Of a stretch of DNA of 64,000 bases, positions 54,587 to 63,582 are shown one piece after another. The notes under the pieces were generated by a model. That model saw only the letters and a list, made by a program, of their open reading frames with translations, was not told the DNA's origin and did no database searches. A program made the position numbers and the translations under genes. This DNA comes from G963663315 sp965116335 (GTDB lineage: Bacteria > Pseudomonadota > Gammaproteobacteria > Arenicellales > Poriferihabitantaceae), in assembly GCA_965116335.1 (NCBI GenBank), contig OZ220677.1, forward strand, positions 1,488,001-1,552,000. Direction: 5' to 3'. Numbering within the stretch: the first letter of the stretch is position 1; the number at the start of each line of letters is the position of its first letter.

Positions 54587-56050
54587 TCACTTCGAGTATG
54601 AACTAGGTTTAGGAAATCCGCCTCGGATAACGACCACAACAATTATAATTTCAGCCTGACCTGTCGGATGCACAAAGACCTCAATATCGTCTTCAATGAC
54701 ACCAACGGGCTCATCTTTTAGTGACGATTCGAGGACAGACAATATCCCAATTCTTTTGCCTAACCCTGTTGCATAAGCAGCGGTCTGGTTGAAGTATTTC
54801 TTAAAATCTTTGGGAAACATGATTTTATTTTTCTCGACTTTCAATTCAATCGGTATATCCTTGAACGTAAGATCGGTAATCCCTCCCGCTGCTGTGGGAT
54901 GGCACTGCAACTGCTCACCAATATCGCTCCTGTTTCGAAGCATCCTAGTGGTTTCTTGCTGGTAGGTTGCCTCAGATGTGCCCGTCTCAAAAAGGCCATC
55001 TCTCAAAGCTTGTGCAGCGATGTTACCCAACCCAGCAAGCACTATCATTGAGTTGGCAACATCATCTGAATGCAAGCCAGGGGTGATTCGCAATTCATCC
55101 CGAACTTTGAGGAGATGACGATCTACATTTGAAAATCCGGTCAAAGGATTTGAGGTAATATCACTTCCTTCTAGGATCAGACGGCGATGTCCTACAATTC
55201 GGCAATTGCTTGTATCGTCGAATTCTGCCGCATAAAGAAATTCATAAGGTCTTGACCCGAATGAATGGGCCACCTCCAGAATAGCGCGACCGGTGCCAGT
55301 CAGAATAAACGGGCCATCCCCCTCGGGTTTCTCGAACCTGAAACTTGGCAGCCAGTCCCGCTCACGGATGTCGACTGTTACAGGTGTCAACAAAAGGACG
55401 CTTGCACTTTTGGGCCAATGTGAAACCCTGACTTCTATCGTGAGGTCATAAGATGTCCCCGGCTTGAGGTAGTTCCAATATCTTGCAGGTTGTCCGTCGA
55501 TGTCAAATTTCAAGAATGCCACAATCGTTTCGAGTTTCTCAGACTCTTCCGAGTTTCTGTTCGAGGCAGGAATACGAACCCCTCCAAAACCTCCAGTCCA
55601 GAGATTGGCGAATAAGAGGAGTGGCAAGGCCCATTGTTTCAAATGATCCTGAATATCGTCCAGTTCGCCCACGCCCTTGATGCCTTTCACTTGATCTAGA
55701 AAGGTTTTAAGCCGTTCATCAGAAGCGAAAGCCGAAGATTGTTCAACTTCTGACACTTTTAACTTCGCTGAACTCAAGAATCGTTGTGCATCTTGTTCAG
55801 CATTGCGTATTGCGTGCTTCCACTCAGCCAAGATAACAAAAATAGCGATGGCGGCGTGATAAGCACGATACTGGTCCTCGACATCACCTTGGTCCACTTC
55901 GGAGATTGTTGATTCAAATTCCAAACAAGCTTTTTTTAGCCGCTCAAAGTCCTGCACTGAAGTTTCCAATGCCCCATCAAGTGCTGTAGCAACTTCAATC
56001 CTCGAGGAAAAAGCTCGGTGGAAAATCTCGAAGTTTGGTTCGTTCCTCAT
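54587..56050 (-). CDS. Unrecognised protein with C-terminal PD-(D/E)XK-like nuclease motif
   Basis: 487 residues from ATG 56050 (GGAG 7 bp upstream; ATG 56092 also possible). An N-terminal helical region (to about 110), a middle beta-rich part (RYWNYLKPGTSYDLTIEVRV) and a C-terminal block with GGITDLTFKDIPIELKVEKN (about 392-411): Asp then E-L-K, preceded by a Glu-containing helix (YQQETTRML). It overlaps the 844-residue gene by 56 bp, so the two are coupled. Family not recognised. Confidence 0.6.
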   Translation of the reverse strand: MRNEPNFEIFHRAFSSRIEVATALDGALETSVQDFERLKKACLEFESTISEVDQGDVEDQYRAYHAAIAIFVILAEWKHAIRNAEQDAQRFLSSAKLKVSEVEQSSAFASDERLKTFLDQVKGIKGVGELDDIQDHLKQWALPLLLFANLWTGGFGGVRIPASNRNSEESEKLETIVAFLKFDIDGQPARYWNYLKPGTSYDLTIEVRVSHWPKSASVLLLTPVTVDIRERDWLPSFRFEKPEGDGPFILTGTGRAILEVAHSFGSRPYEFLYAAEFDDTSNCRIVGHRRLILEGSDITSNPLTGFSNVDRHLLKVRDELRITPGLHSDDVANSMIVLAGLGNIAAQALRDGLFETGTSEATYQQETTRMLRNRSDIGEQLQCHPTAAGGITDLTFKDIPIELKVEKNKIMFPKDFKKYFNQTAAYATGLGKRIGILSVLESSLKDEPVGVIEDDIEVFVHPTGQAEIIIVVVVIRGGFPKPSSYSK

Positions 56051-58529
56051 TTTCTTTCTCCAAGTCAGACAGAAGGGTGCTCCATCTTTCAATCAATTCA
56101 TTAATCGCTTCTCCATTTTCTATCTTGTGTTCAATCTCCGCAGCCGTCTCTACCATAGCGATTTCAAGTCGCCACTGTTTCCATCGATCTTCTACAGGGA
56201 TGCTTGTACTGAGTCCCGAAAAATGTGCACTGACATCTTCATATTTTCCAGCCCTGGTCAATGCAGCAGCATATAGAAGGGCTTCTATAAAGTTCTCCGG
56301 CTTGGGACTGATCGCTGAAAGTGCCTTGTTGATATCGTCAGTACAGTTCAGAAGTTCACTATGCGGGGCACTCGATATTGCAGTCATGCAGTCGTCGATA
56401 GAAATGGAACGAGTATAGTCATCTTGAATTGCTTTTAGCGCAACTTTGACAAAGCCGGGAACTTCCTTGAAGCCATAGTGCAGCCGATCAACAGCACGGT
56501 ACAGTGCACTTCCTTCCAGACCGAGTAGAATATCTGAAAGCAACTGCCCGAATTTTCCTTTTCTTTCTTCAGACGAAAGGCAGAGATATGCAAAGGCATC
56601 AATACAGTCAACAACAAAGTCCTCTTGCTTACTCTCTTGGGAATAGTAAGCAATCAGATTCCAGAGCGGTTGTTTTATAAGATTTCTTTTTTCTTCCGGA
56701 AATGGTCGGCGCCAAAGAGCATGAACGGCCGAACGATGAACGATGACATACGGATCAGCTAGTAGCACAGAATATGCTTCGAAGAACAGGCCGGGAAAAT
56801 TCTTCACTAAATCGTATGGTACATCCTCCCATGCGTTCACAGCATTAGCACGCACCAATGTGCTCTCGTCCATAAGTGCGCTATACCAATCAGACAGTAC
56901 CAGCGCCAAACTTTCAACCCCGGTCAACAATTTGGAAATATGGGCGATCATGTTCCCACGCATTCGGATTTGGTCTTGGGGCAGTCTCCGATAAAGATCG
57001 AGAAATTCTTCAAACCCCACCTGGCCCTTGGTTCTTGCGCCAATCGCAGCCCATTCAATAAGTGATTTTTGTAAGTTGTCAATTGCTGAGTATTTGTTGC
57101 GCTTGTCCATTTGAAAGAGCGCATCGTCAGCCAACTCCAAAGTACCATCTGTGGCTACTTGCTCATATTTTTCGCTGAGTGTCGCAGCTGCACCGATCAG
57201 ACCTGCAAAATTTTCGACTGCAAGTTCAGAATATTCATTCCGAGAATGTCTGAAGAATTGTCCTGCATCATCCATTGACTTTTCTGGCCTTTCTACGGCA
57301 GCCCAAAGCATCCTTTTAAATGCTATCCTTTGAGCTGTTCCTATCTGTAATTTTTCTTGATGGCGGTGCTTAAATACCGACTCATAGGCTTTAATGGCTT
57401 CTTCTCTTCCTGTTTCGTCACTACCTATGAGAAGTGATTGAATAATCTTATCCGCGTCCTCTGGATAACGTTCTAGACATTTCGAGGCTGTTTTTCGAAG
57501 ATAGTAGAGTACACTGCTATCTCGACGCTCCCCGGGAAGTAGAGTTCGTCTTCGGATCAGCTTGGAGAAAATCCTCTTGGTGTGTCTTAAAAGCAGCTCG
57601 TCACTATCCGTCGCAAGTATAATCTTAGCGGCAGCACCGATCTTTTTTGGGCTTTCATTATTACTTATCAATAAGTTGACCTCACCACAAATATCAGCAT
57701 GCCTTTTCTGGAAGAGCGAGTGAATTGGCTTAGCATCAAGTATTGGTTCGCCCCCTCCAAAATACATTGCCGGTGGTGGTCCTAAAGCCATCGACACAAA
57801 GCGATGCAGAACCTTTGTTAAGTCTTTCTGAGAAATTTTATCGGCATTCAATAGAACAACATCTATAGCCGTTGAAGATATCTCATGCACTTTAATCAAG
57901 TAAACTGCCACCGAGAGTTTTTCCTCTGGTTCTAATGGAGCACTGAGTAATGCCTTTGCAGCAGGCATGGAATACGGTAAATACTCGTGTAGTACTGCCG
58001 GCAACAGATGATCGATCACCTTTCTGGTAAATGTTTCAGGAGCAAGATTTGCAAGCTGTTCCAGACGAGGATCGTCTGTTGCAATATCTTCCTGATCAAG
58101 ATCACCCAACAAATCGAGAACGAAGGTTTCTTCTAAAGAGAGTTCGTTGCGAAGCCCATCTCGTTCTTTTTGCCTATCTGCTTGCCTTTGCTTTCTCTTC
58201 CTTTGTTCGGCAGCTTTCTCCCTTGGGGCAACAAAGTCCATAATATTTGGGACTCCGACAGGAACCCGCTCTTTACAATCTCGGCAGTTATTCTGATAGA
58301 AGTCGTATGCACCATCTTCTAGAAGCCAACACATCATTGAGTTTTTCTTAGAAAACTTGCACTGTACACCCATGTGTCCAATTGGAAGGCCAGTTTCGGC
58401 TTCAATCATCCCTCTGCCAGATCGAGTAAGCTCGGCATGAAAACACCAGTTGGTTAGGAGTTTTGTTGCCCGCAGATTGCGCTGGCCTGCTTCTATAGCA
58501 CTCTGATAGTTTTCTTCAAAATCGTCCAT
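55995..58529 (-). CDS. Large unrecognised protein with a cysteine cluster and probable helical repeats
   Basis: 844 residues. Four cysteines (57, 67, 82, 85; pattern C-x9-C-x14-C-x2-C) suggest a zinc or Fe-S site near the N-terminus. A charged helix follows (about 105-130, KRKQRQADRQKE). The rest is almost all helical with HEAT/TPR-like spacing (for example SALMDESTLVRANAVNAWEDV and VHRSAVHALWRRPF), so a solenoid is likely. No catalytic motif seen. Overlaps the PD-(D/E)XK-like gene. Family not recognised. Confidence 0.6.
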   Translation of the reverse strand: MDDFEENYQSAIEAGQRNLRATKLLTNWCFHAELTRSGRGMIEAETGLPIGHMGVQCKFSKKNSMMCWLLEDGAYDFYQNNCRDCKERVPVGVPNIMDFVAPREKAAEQRKRKQRQADRQKERDGLRNELSLEETFVLDLLGDLDQEDIATDDPRLEQLANLAPETFTRKVIDHLLPAVLHEYLPYSMPAAKALLSAPLEPEEKLSVAVYLIKVHEISSTAIDVVLLNADKISQKDLTKVLHRFVSMALGPPPAMYFGGGEPILDAKPIHSLFQKRHADICGEVNLLISNNESPKKIGAAAKIILATDSDELLLRHTKRIFSKLIRRRTLLPGERRDSSVLYYLRKTASKCLERYPEDADKIIQSLLIGSDETGREEAIKAYESVFKHRHQEKLQIGTAQRIAFKRMLWAAVERPEKSMDDAGQFFRHSRNEYSELAVENFAGLIGAAATLSEKYEQVATDGTLELADDALFQMDKRNKYSAIDNLQKSLIEWAAIGARTKGQVGFEEFLDLYRRLPQDQIRMRGNMIAHISKLLTGVESLALVLSDWYSALMDESTLVRANAVNAWEDVPYDLVKNFPGLFFEAYSVLLADPYVIVHRSAVHALWRRPFPEEKRNLIKQPLWNLIAYYSQESKQEDFVVDCIDAFAYLCLSSEERKGKFGQLLSDILLGLEGSALYRAVDRLHYGFKEVPGFVKVALKAIQDDYTRSISIDDCMTAISSAPHSELLNCTDDINKALSAISPKPENFIEALLYAAALTRAGKYEDVSAHFSGLSTSIPVEDRWKQWRLEIAMVETAAEIEHKIENGEAINELIERWSTLLSDLEKENEERTKLRDFPPSFFLED

Positions 58530-58584
58530 CTTGGCGTAAACTCTACTCTCTTTATATTCAGTCCACTAATTTCTAATTTGAGCC
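58530..58584. other. Junction to the truncated AbiEii gene
   Basis: 55 bp without a gene, between the 844-residue gene start and the AbiEii fragment end. It must contain the promoter of the two-gene module; no clear hexamers. Confidence 0.4.
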
Positions 58585-58824
58585 CTAATGTCTGCTTTTT
58601 TGGATTAGCTGATTGATGTCAACATCTTCGGACATTCGATTGAGATCAATACCTGACTTTGCGAGTGCTGTACCACCTGAAAACACCAGCTGATGGGATT
58701 CAAATTGAAGTGGCTGCAGAACCCTCAGCAGTTCTACTATGTAATAGTCCTTTTCAACGATTGATGTGGAACCAATGCCCAAGGCATCAGCGACCTCGGC
58801 AAAGGCTACCTTCAGATCAGGCAT
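58585..58824 (-). pseudogene. Truncated AbiEii-type nucleotidyltransferase toxin
   Basis: 79 residues left. IVEKDYYIVELLRVLQPL and FSGGTALAKSGIDLNRMSED match the AbiEii/AbiGii nucleotidyltransferase N-terminus; the protein stops right after EDVDI, the catalytic Asp pair region. The usual 250-300 residues are missing. Starts 8 bp inside the antitoxin gene. Toxin should be inactive. Confidence 0.85.
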
Positions 58825-59212
58825 TCAGCCGACTGTTGCCAACAGACAGGCGGCGCTTAAAACGATAGGGTATTTCAATCTGGGTATACGCAGGGATTTG
58901 TGTGGATTCGCCCGACAGGTATTTCATTGAGCCTCCACCAAGTGAATAACCGATGCCAAGCCGCCCAAGGGCTTCAAGAATGACTGCATCAGAACCGCCG
59001 GGGCAGGCAGGCATGAGTCTGCCTGTCATCGGGTTTTTCCTGGACTTGGTATAGACACCATAACCGACCTTTATCAATTGCCCGTCTTTCACCAACTCAC
59101 GCAGTACGCGCCCAACCTGATCGTATCCGGCAATATCTCCGAAATCGGCTCGTATAAACACATAGCGTCTGGAGCGATTCAGTCGTTCCTGTATACGGAT
59201 TTTGATAGACAT
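58817..59212 (-). CDS. DUF6088/AbiEi-type antitoxin
   Basis: 131 residues. A winged-helix start (YVFIRADFGDIAGYDQVGRVLRELVKDGQLIKVGYGVY) and PYRFKRRLSVGNSRLNA. Transcriptional antitoxin of type IV abortive-infection modules. Its toxin partner is truncated, so it may persist without function. Confidence 0.85.
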   Translation of the reverse strand: MSIKIRIQERLNRSRRYVFIRADFGDIAGYDQVGRVLRELVKDGQLIKVGYGVYTKSRKNPMTGRLMPACPGGSDAVILEALGRLGIGYSLGGGSMKYLSGESTQIPAYTQIEIPYRFKRRLSVGNSRLNA

Positions 59213-59323
59213 TATTCACCTCTACTCAAGGCGACGAAAGAGTAACAGGCAAGCTAACAAAAATACGACATATTGTCCAGCAAAAACACGGCCTGGACCG
59301 ACGCGCTCTTATCCGCTCCCCAT

Positions 59324-59758
59324 TCAACTGTTAATCGCGGCGGATGCAAGCCGGTCCGTACTGCCGACCAGGTAAAGAGGGAGTGAAAGCAGCCTGTAGT
59401 CCAGGGCTCGGCCAGTGGGAAGTGTTTTCGAGTCATTCAGCAAACTCGGCAAGTCGGCATTGAATCTCATGGCAAACGTCCGCTTCTTTTCCATAAGGAA
59501 CTGGTGCAGAGATTTAAGCGTGCCGGTAGTCCCTGCCTTTATTTCGACAGGCACAATTTCCTGCCCCTGTGTCATTAGATAGTCAATTTCTGCGGCTGAG
59601 CCTTTCGCCTCTCTTACCCAGTAATAGAGTTGAGGGTATTGAAAGGTGGGCATTATATGCAATAGATGCTGGCCGACAAACTGCTCCGCCAGAGACTGAA
59701 GGGGAAGCAGGAACAGGCCAAATCTCCTTGGTGAGTTCTGAAATATGTCTGCTCCGCA
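59324..59758 (-). pseudogene. DUF4143 ATPase C-terminal fragment
   Basis: In-frame sequence from QSLAEQFVGQHLLHI through YYWVREAKGSAAEIDYL to a stop at 59324 is the end of an AAA/DUF4143 protein (VPVEIKAGTTGTLKSLHQFL). The AAA domain (about 250 residues) is missing. A remnant. Confidence 0.8.
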
Positions 59759-59854
59759 TCGACCCCTACGAAGATGTTTTGGGGACTTATTCTGTCAACG
59801 AATTACTGAACATTTACACCTGTATGATCTCAGTAATTCATGTATCCGAATAAC

Positions 59855-60916
59855 TTACGTTTGGTCTAACATCTCCAGTCCCTCTATACCCGCATCCAGT
59901 AACATTCTGGCAAACTCCGGCCCGTTTACGAGTCTGATATTTTCACTTTTCGCACCTTCTTCGCACTTTTGGGTGAATTCCTTCGCTGATGAAATCACCC
60001 AAGCGATCAGGGTATAGCCATCGTCTCCATCCATTTCTCCTTTGGTGCGGCGGTACTTTTCAACCTGTTCCACGGCCCATCTATCTGTATTGTGGCGCTT
60101 GGCTTGAACATAAATTATCACTTTCAGTGCCTCGAATGTGGCGATAACATCCGCATCTCCTTCTACACCTGATTCGTTTTTCTTGGGAGGAATTTCCGCG
60201 CTGGCACCTACACGACGGAAGTAGTCGCAAATCACCTTCTCGAATTGGTCGGGTGTAATATCCTTTTCAATGATTTCGAGGACACGCTTGGCACAACTTT
60301 CCATTACCTGACTACGCAGGCTAATCACCCGTTTTTCTTTGTGTCTGTTGATAGCGTCCTCAATGCTTGTAGAAAGGCCCGTGACGCAGAGAGTCGTTTG
60401 CCTTGCCTTCATACGGCTTGTCAGGGACGCATCCGCATAATGATCACGGCTTACACTCTCACTCTTATCGACCAGAGAGACCTCCCGAAAAAATCCCAAG
60501 TCAATAACTTCCTCAGTTTCGCTACTGCGAACACAAAGTTTCCCTTTCGATACCACGGCTTTGGCATCGCGCCAATTCATGAGATCAGAGGTTAGAAAAT
60601 CTTCTAAATCTTCCGGTATAAGGCAGTGGTCAGACTTGATTTCGTACACATGAAATTTTCCCGTGTCAGGAACTATGACCTTATCGCCCTTCTTCATTTT
60701 CAGAAAACGCTGCAAACTGTATGCTCCCCGTTTCCAACTGTCATCTTTTGCCTCTGCAATTGCGTCGGGGACTCCCTCCCAGTCTGTGGCTTGGTGTTGG
60801 GCAATGAAGGTCGTTGTGGCGAAATCAGAATATCCTATGGATAGCAGCCCGCGTTCGCGTAGTAGTGGATGAGACCACTCACTGCAATGCGATATTCTGT
60901 GCTGGTAATAGTTCAT
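59855..60916 (-). CDS. Mrr-type restriction endonuclease
   Basis: 353 residues. The C-terminal (about 225-345) Mrr catalytic core shows FEKVICDYFRRVGASAEI, EGDADVIATFEALKVIIYVQAKRH (Asp then Gln-x-Lys), which is the PD-(D/E)XK variant of Mrr. N-terminal 200 residues may recognise modified or unmodified DNA. Mrr enzymes cut methylated DNA, notable beside methylases. Confidence 0.85.
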   Translation of the reverse strand: MNYYQHRISHCSEWSHPLLRERGLLSIGYSDFATTTFIAQHQATDWEGVPDAIAEAKDDSWKRGAYSLQRFLKMKKGDKVIVPDTGKFHVYEIKSDHCLIPEDLEDFLTSDLMNWRDAKAVVSKGKLCVRSSETEEVIDLGFFREVSLVDKSESVSRDHYADASLTSRMKARQTTLCVTGLSTSIEDAINRHKEKRVISLRSQVMESCAKRVLEIIEKDITPDQFEKVICDYFRRVGASAEIPPKKNESGVEGDADVIATFEALKVIIYVQAKRHNTDRWAVEQVEKYRRTKGEMDGDDGYTLIAWVISSAKEFTQKCEEGAKSENIRLVNGPEFARMLLDAGIEGLEMLDQT

Positions 60917-60932
60917 GTGTTGAAAGAGTATA

Positions 60933-62640
60933 CCTCAATCCCCTGATAACTGTTTTGAGAGTGATTTTTGGATGGTTGGTTGTGTTATGGGTGAGTTGGG
61001 TCGGGTCATCAGCCATCAGGCGGGTCGAATAGAGGTGCAAAATCTTCTTTGAACCGTACGGTCGCCCTCTTGGAAACGCCGGATTTTCTGGTGCAGGCCA
61101 GTGCCCCCCCGCCGCCAGGCGACGTTCGTCGATCCAGAGTGGATGGTGGCCGAGAAGTCCTTTAAGGAGGAGAGCGGGGAGCACAAAAGTTTGTGGCTTC
61201 CAGCGTGACCATGGCTTGGTATAACCAGTCCAGTCGGAAGTTGTTCTTGGCAAAACGCACACACAGTTGGCGAGCCTTGCGAACCAGATATGCCGCCGTT
61301 TGCATCACATAGCGGATAATCGGTCGGATGCCATGACGGCGCGCCTTCTTCGGTAATGCCGTGTACTGTACCGCCCGCAGCAGAACCTGTGCAATCTGGC
61401 CCAGCGCGTAGAAGGCCTGGTTGGCGCGGTAGCTCCGGCACGGCGGATGATGCAGGTCCATGTCCCGCAACGGACCCTTGAAGGCGTTCTCCTGACCCTG
61501 CTTGCCCCGGTGACGAAGCACTAACTCCTTCAGCGGCAGGTCACTCCGAGACACCAGAATGACCGTATGACGCGGCGCCAAAAGAGCCTGGCCGTTCTGA
61601 CTTCGGCATCGAACCACTACGTAATCCTGCTCCCGCTCCCAACCGCTCGGACGGTGCGTTGCAAAAATGGCTTCCTCCTCCATCCCTATATCCGTCCACA
61701 CCGAATCAGGAAGACCTTCCAGTTGTGCAAGTACCGGCCTTCTCCAGTTGTCATTCGTCAGACTGATCGAATAGTCCCAGCCCCGCTTCGCGCATTCACG
61801 AACCAGAGCACCCTTATAATAGGCATTGTCCGCCCGAAACCAGACCGGCGCGTCCTTGGGAAGCATCCCCGCAGTCCAATGCAGCAGCTTGCGCCAGTTC
61901 AGCGTCACACGTCCACCCCCCGGTTGCAACTGACCCGCCGACCACAAACCGCCTACAAACGTCCCGTGCAACCAGTACCCCCGGTTGCCGTTGTAATCCT
62001 TCCCCGTCCGCTCAAACAAGCGTCCGTCTACCTCAATCCCCGTAGCGTCCATGAATAACGGAACATACCCCTTCGTCTCTACCTCATGGGCGATGATGGA
62101 CGGCGCAACCCGACCCGCAAAGGCTACCGCCGCATGCCATAGCCCCCGGATGTCTGTCACAGCCAACCGCGATAACCATTCCCCCGCACGGCGCGACTCA
62201 GGAACCCAACGCAAACCCAAAAGAACACTCGCCGCACGGTCTGACCGCAAATCATCCAGGTCCGATAACGAACCCTGTCCACGCGCCAAAGATGCAATGA
62301 TCGACCACAGGGTATCCATATCCGATGCGCCCCGGTTCCTCACCTTTACCGAAACCGCTCCGTCCAGAAGATCAAACAAACCAAACTGATGAGCTGTCTG
62401 TGCCAGTATCGAGGAACCTCCAAAGGCCGTCAAATCCAAATCCGTGAACTCATAGGTTACCTTCGGCGGTCGAACCTTCCGAATCTTCCTCGCACGACCC
62501 TTGCCAATCTTCCCCGATTTTCGATGCTTTTTCATAGTCACCCAGAAAGTGAGTTTTCAGATACCCTATTTTTCCATATAATCCCTTGATAACAAACACC
62601 TTTCAATCACTCAATATCTCCCTTATCAGGGAATTGGGGT
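60933..62640 (-). mobile_element. IS1380-family insertion sequence
   Basis: About 1.7 kb. Ends are CCTCAATCCCCTGATAA (left) and, reverse complement, CCCCAATTCCCTGATAA (right). AGTATA occurs at both outer edges (60927-60932, 62641-62646), compatible with a target duplication. One complete transposase gene. Confidence 0.85.
61162..62541 (-). CDS. IS1380-family transposase
   Basis: 459 residues, DDE domain with Asp in FMDATGIEV, Asp in FRADNAYY and Glu in HRGKQGQENAFKG, as in IS1380. N-terminal basic tail (MKKHRKSGKIGKGRARKIRK). Complete frame. Confidence 0.93.
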   Translation of the reverse strand: MTMKKHRKSGKIGKGRARKIRKVRPPKVTYEFTDLDLTAFGGSSILAQTAHQFGLFDLLDGAVSVKVRNRGASDMDTLWSIIASLARGQGSLSDLDDLRSDRAASVLLGLRWVPESRRAGEWLSRLAVTDIRGLWHAAVAFAGRVAPSIIAHEVETKGYVPLFMDATGIEVDGRLFERTGKDYNGNRGYWLHGTFVGGLWSAGQLQPGGGRVTLNWRKLLHWTAGMLPKDAPVWFRADNAYYKGALVRECAKRGWDYSISLTNDNWRRPVLAQLEGLPDSVWTDIGMEEEAIFATHRPSGWEREQDYVVVRCRSQNGQALLAPRHTVILVSRSDLPLKELVLRHRGKQGQENAFKGPLRDMDLHHPPCRSYRANQAFYALGQIAQVLLRAVQYTALPKKARRHGIRPIIRYVMQTAAYLVRKARQLCVRFAKNNFRLDWLYQAMVTLEATNFCAPRSPP

Positions 62641-62641
62641 A

Positions 62642-62783
62642 GTATAACGCTCTGCTCCTGCTCTGCTGGCTGCTCACGGTCTGCCATAAAGTCGGGGATG
62701 ACCTCAAGCTGCCCAAACCAGTGATCCCAGCTGTCTTTTGACGGCGCGATCAGCCGCTCCCGCCCTATAGCGATTACGTCAAC
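62642..62783 (-). pseudogene. VapB-type antitoxin fragment
   Basis: The minus strand from about 62783 encodes VDVIAIGRERLIAPSKDSWD and DFMADREQPAEQEQ, the C-terminal half of a VapB/AbrB antitoxin. Its N-terminus was replaced by a direct repeat (62784-62860) and its end runs into the IS1380 edge. No VapC follows. Confidence 0.65.
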
Positions 62784-62860
62784 GGTTTTCGTGTTCTCCG
62801 GGAACCCGGTCACACACTACCCACATATTCCCCGCGAGCGGGGTAGTTGTTTTTGATCGC
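62784..62860 (-). repeat. 77-bp direct repeat, copy 1 (peroxiredoxin 3' end)
   Basis: Differs from 63506-63582 at few positions. It encodes the last residues of the peroxiredoxin (IKNNYPARGEYVG) and the bases after its stop. Confidence 0.92.
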
Positions 62861-62866
62861 GATGGC

Positions 62867-62896
62867 ATTGACAATAGTAGGTCAATGGCCTATAAG
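62867..62896 (+). promoter_or_regulatory. brnT promoter with overlapping inverted repeat
   Basis: TTGACA (62868-62873) and TATAAG (62891-62896) are 17 bp apart. The inverted repeat ATTGAC...GTCAAT (62867-62872, 62881-62886) overlaps the -35, a likely BrnA operator. The start codon at 62903 is 6 bp past the -10, so the message may be leaderless. Confidence 0.75.
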
Positions 62897-62902
62897 ACTT
62901 GA

Positions 62903-63184
62903 ATGGAACTTGAGTGGGACGAAGCCAAAAGCGATGCCTGCCTGCGCGTTCGCGGTTTCGACTTTACCTATGCTACCCGGGTGTTCCACGACCCGAACCG
63001 GATGGTTACACAGGACCGCAGGCGCGATTACGGCGAAGACAGATTCCAGGTGCTGGGGGTTATAGAAGATCGAGTGTATGCAGTTGTCTTCACCATACGC
63101 AACTCAACCACACGAATGATTTCCGCCCGCAAAGCCAACGCTAGAGAGGTTGAATACTATGAGCATCACACGCATCAAGGTTGA
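62903..63184 (+). CDS. brnT: BrnT-family toxin
   Basis: 93 residues. FEWD-like start MELEWDEAKSDACLRVRGFDF, RRRDYGEDRFQVLGVI and the RMISARKANAREVEYYE ending are those of BrnT ribonuclease toxins. Overlaps the antitoxin by 26 bp. Expression would be from the promoter just ahead. Confidence 0.93.
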   Translation: MELEWDEAKSDACLRVRGFDFTYATRVFHDPNRMVTQDRRRDYGEDRFQVLGVIEDRVYAVVFTIRNSTTRMISARKANAREVEYYEHHTHQG

Positions 63185-63494
63185 TCCGAACAATCCTGAT
63201 ACATTTCCCAAAGGACGAATTAATCCCGATCTGGTGGACGGAACCACCGAAGCGCAGATCGCCCGGCAGCAACGGGAGGACGAGCAAGAAGCCATGCAGG
63301 ACATGGCCAGATATGCCCGCCGCATCCGGCGCCGTTTGGGTTTAACACAGGTCGAAATGGCGCGACGCATCGAGGTGCCACCAGAGACCATCCGCAACTG
63401 GGAACAGGGCAAGCGCCACCCTACCGGCGCGGCACGCTCCTTGCTACGCATTCTCGACCAGGCCCCGGAGACAGCGCTACGTGTCCTGACCTGA
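63159..63494 (+). CDS. brnA: BrnA-like helix-turn-helix antitoxin
   Basis: 111 residues from ATG 63159 (GAGAGG 9 bp upstream). C-terminal helix-turn-helix RRLGLTQVEMARRIEVPPET and IRNWEQGKRHPTGAARSLLR. It binds the toxin and represses the operon. Frame complete, no truncation. Confidence 0.88.
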   Translation: MSITRIKVDPNNPDTFPKGRINPDLVDGTTEAQIARQQREDEQEAMQDMARYARRIRRRLGLTQVEMARRIEVPPETIRNWEQGKRHPTGAARSLLRILDQAPETALRVLT

Positions 63495-63505
63495 GACCTG
63501 ACATG

Positions 63506-63582
63506 GTTTTCGTGTTCTTCGGGATCCCATTCACACACCACCCACATATTCCCCGCGAGCGGGATAGTTGTTTTTGATCGCA
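63506..63582 (-). repeat. 77-bp direct repeat, copy 2 (peroxiredoxin 3' end)
   Basis: Covers the authentic 3' end of the peroxiredoxin gene and 25 bp beyond its stop. Confidence 0.92.

Noticed and set aside
59254..59436. 60-codon frame at the DUF4143 remnant
   Set aside because: Overlaps the remnant in another frame and matches nothing known.
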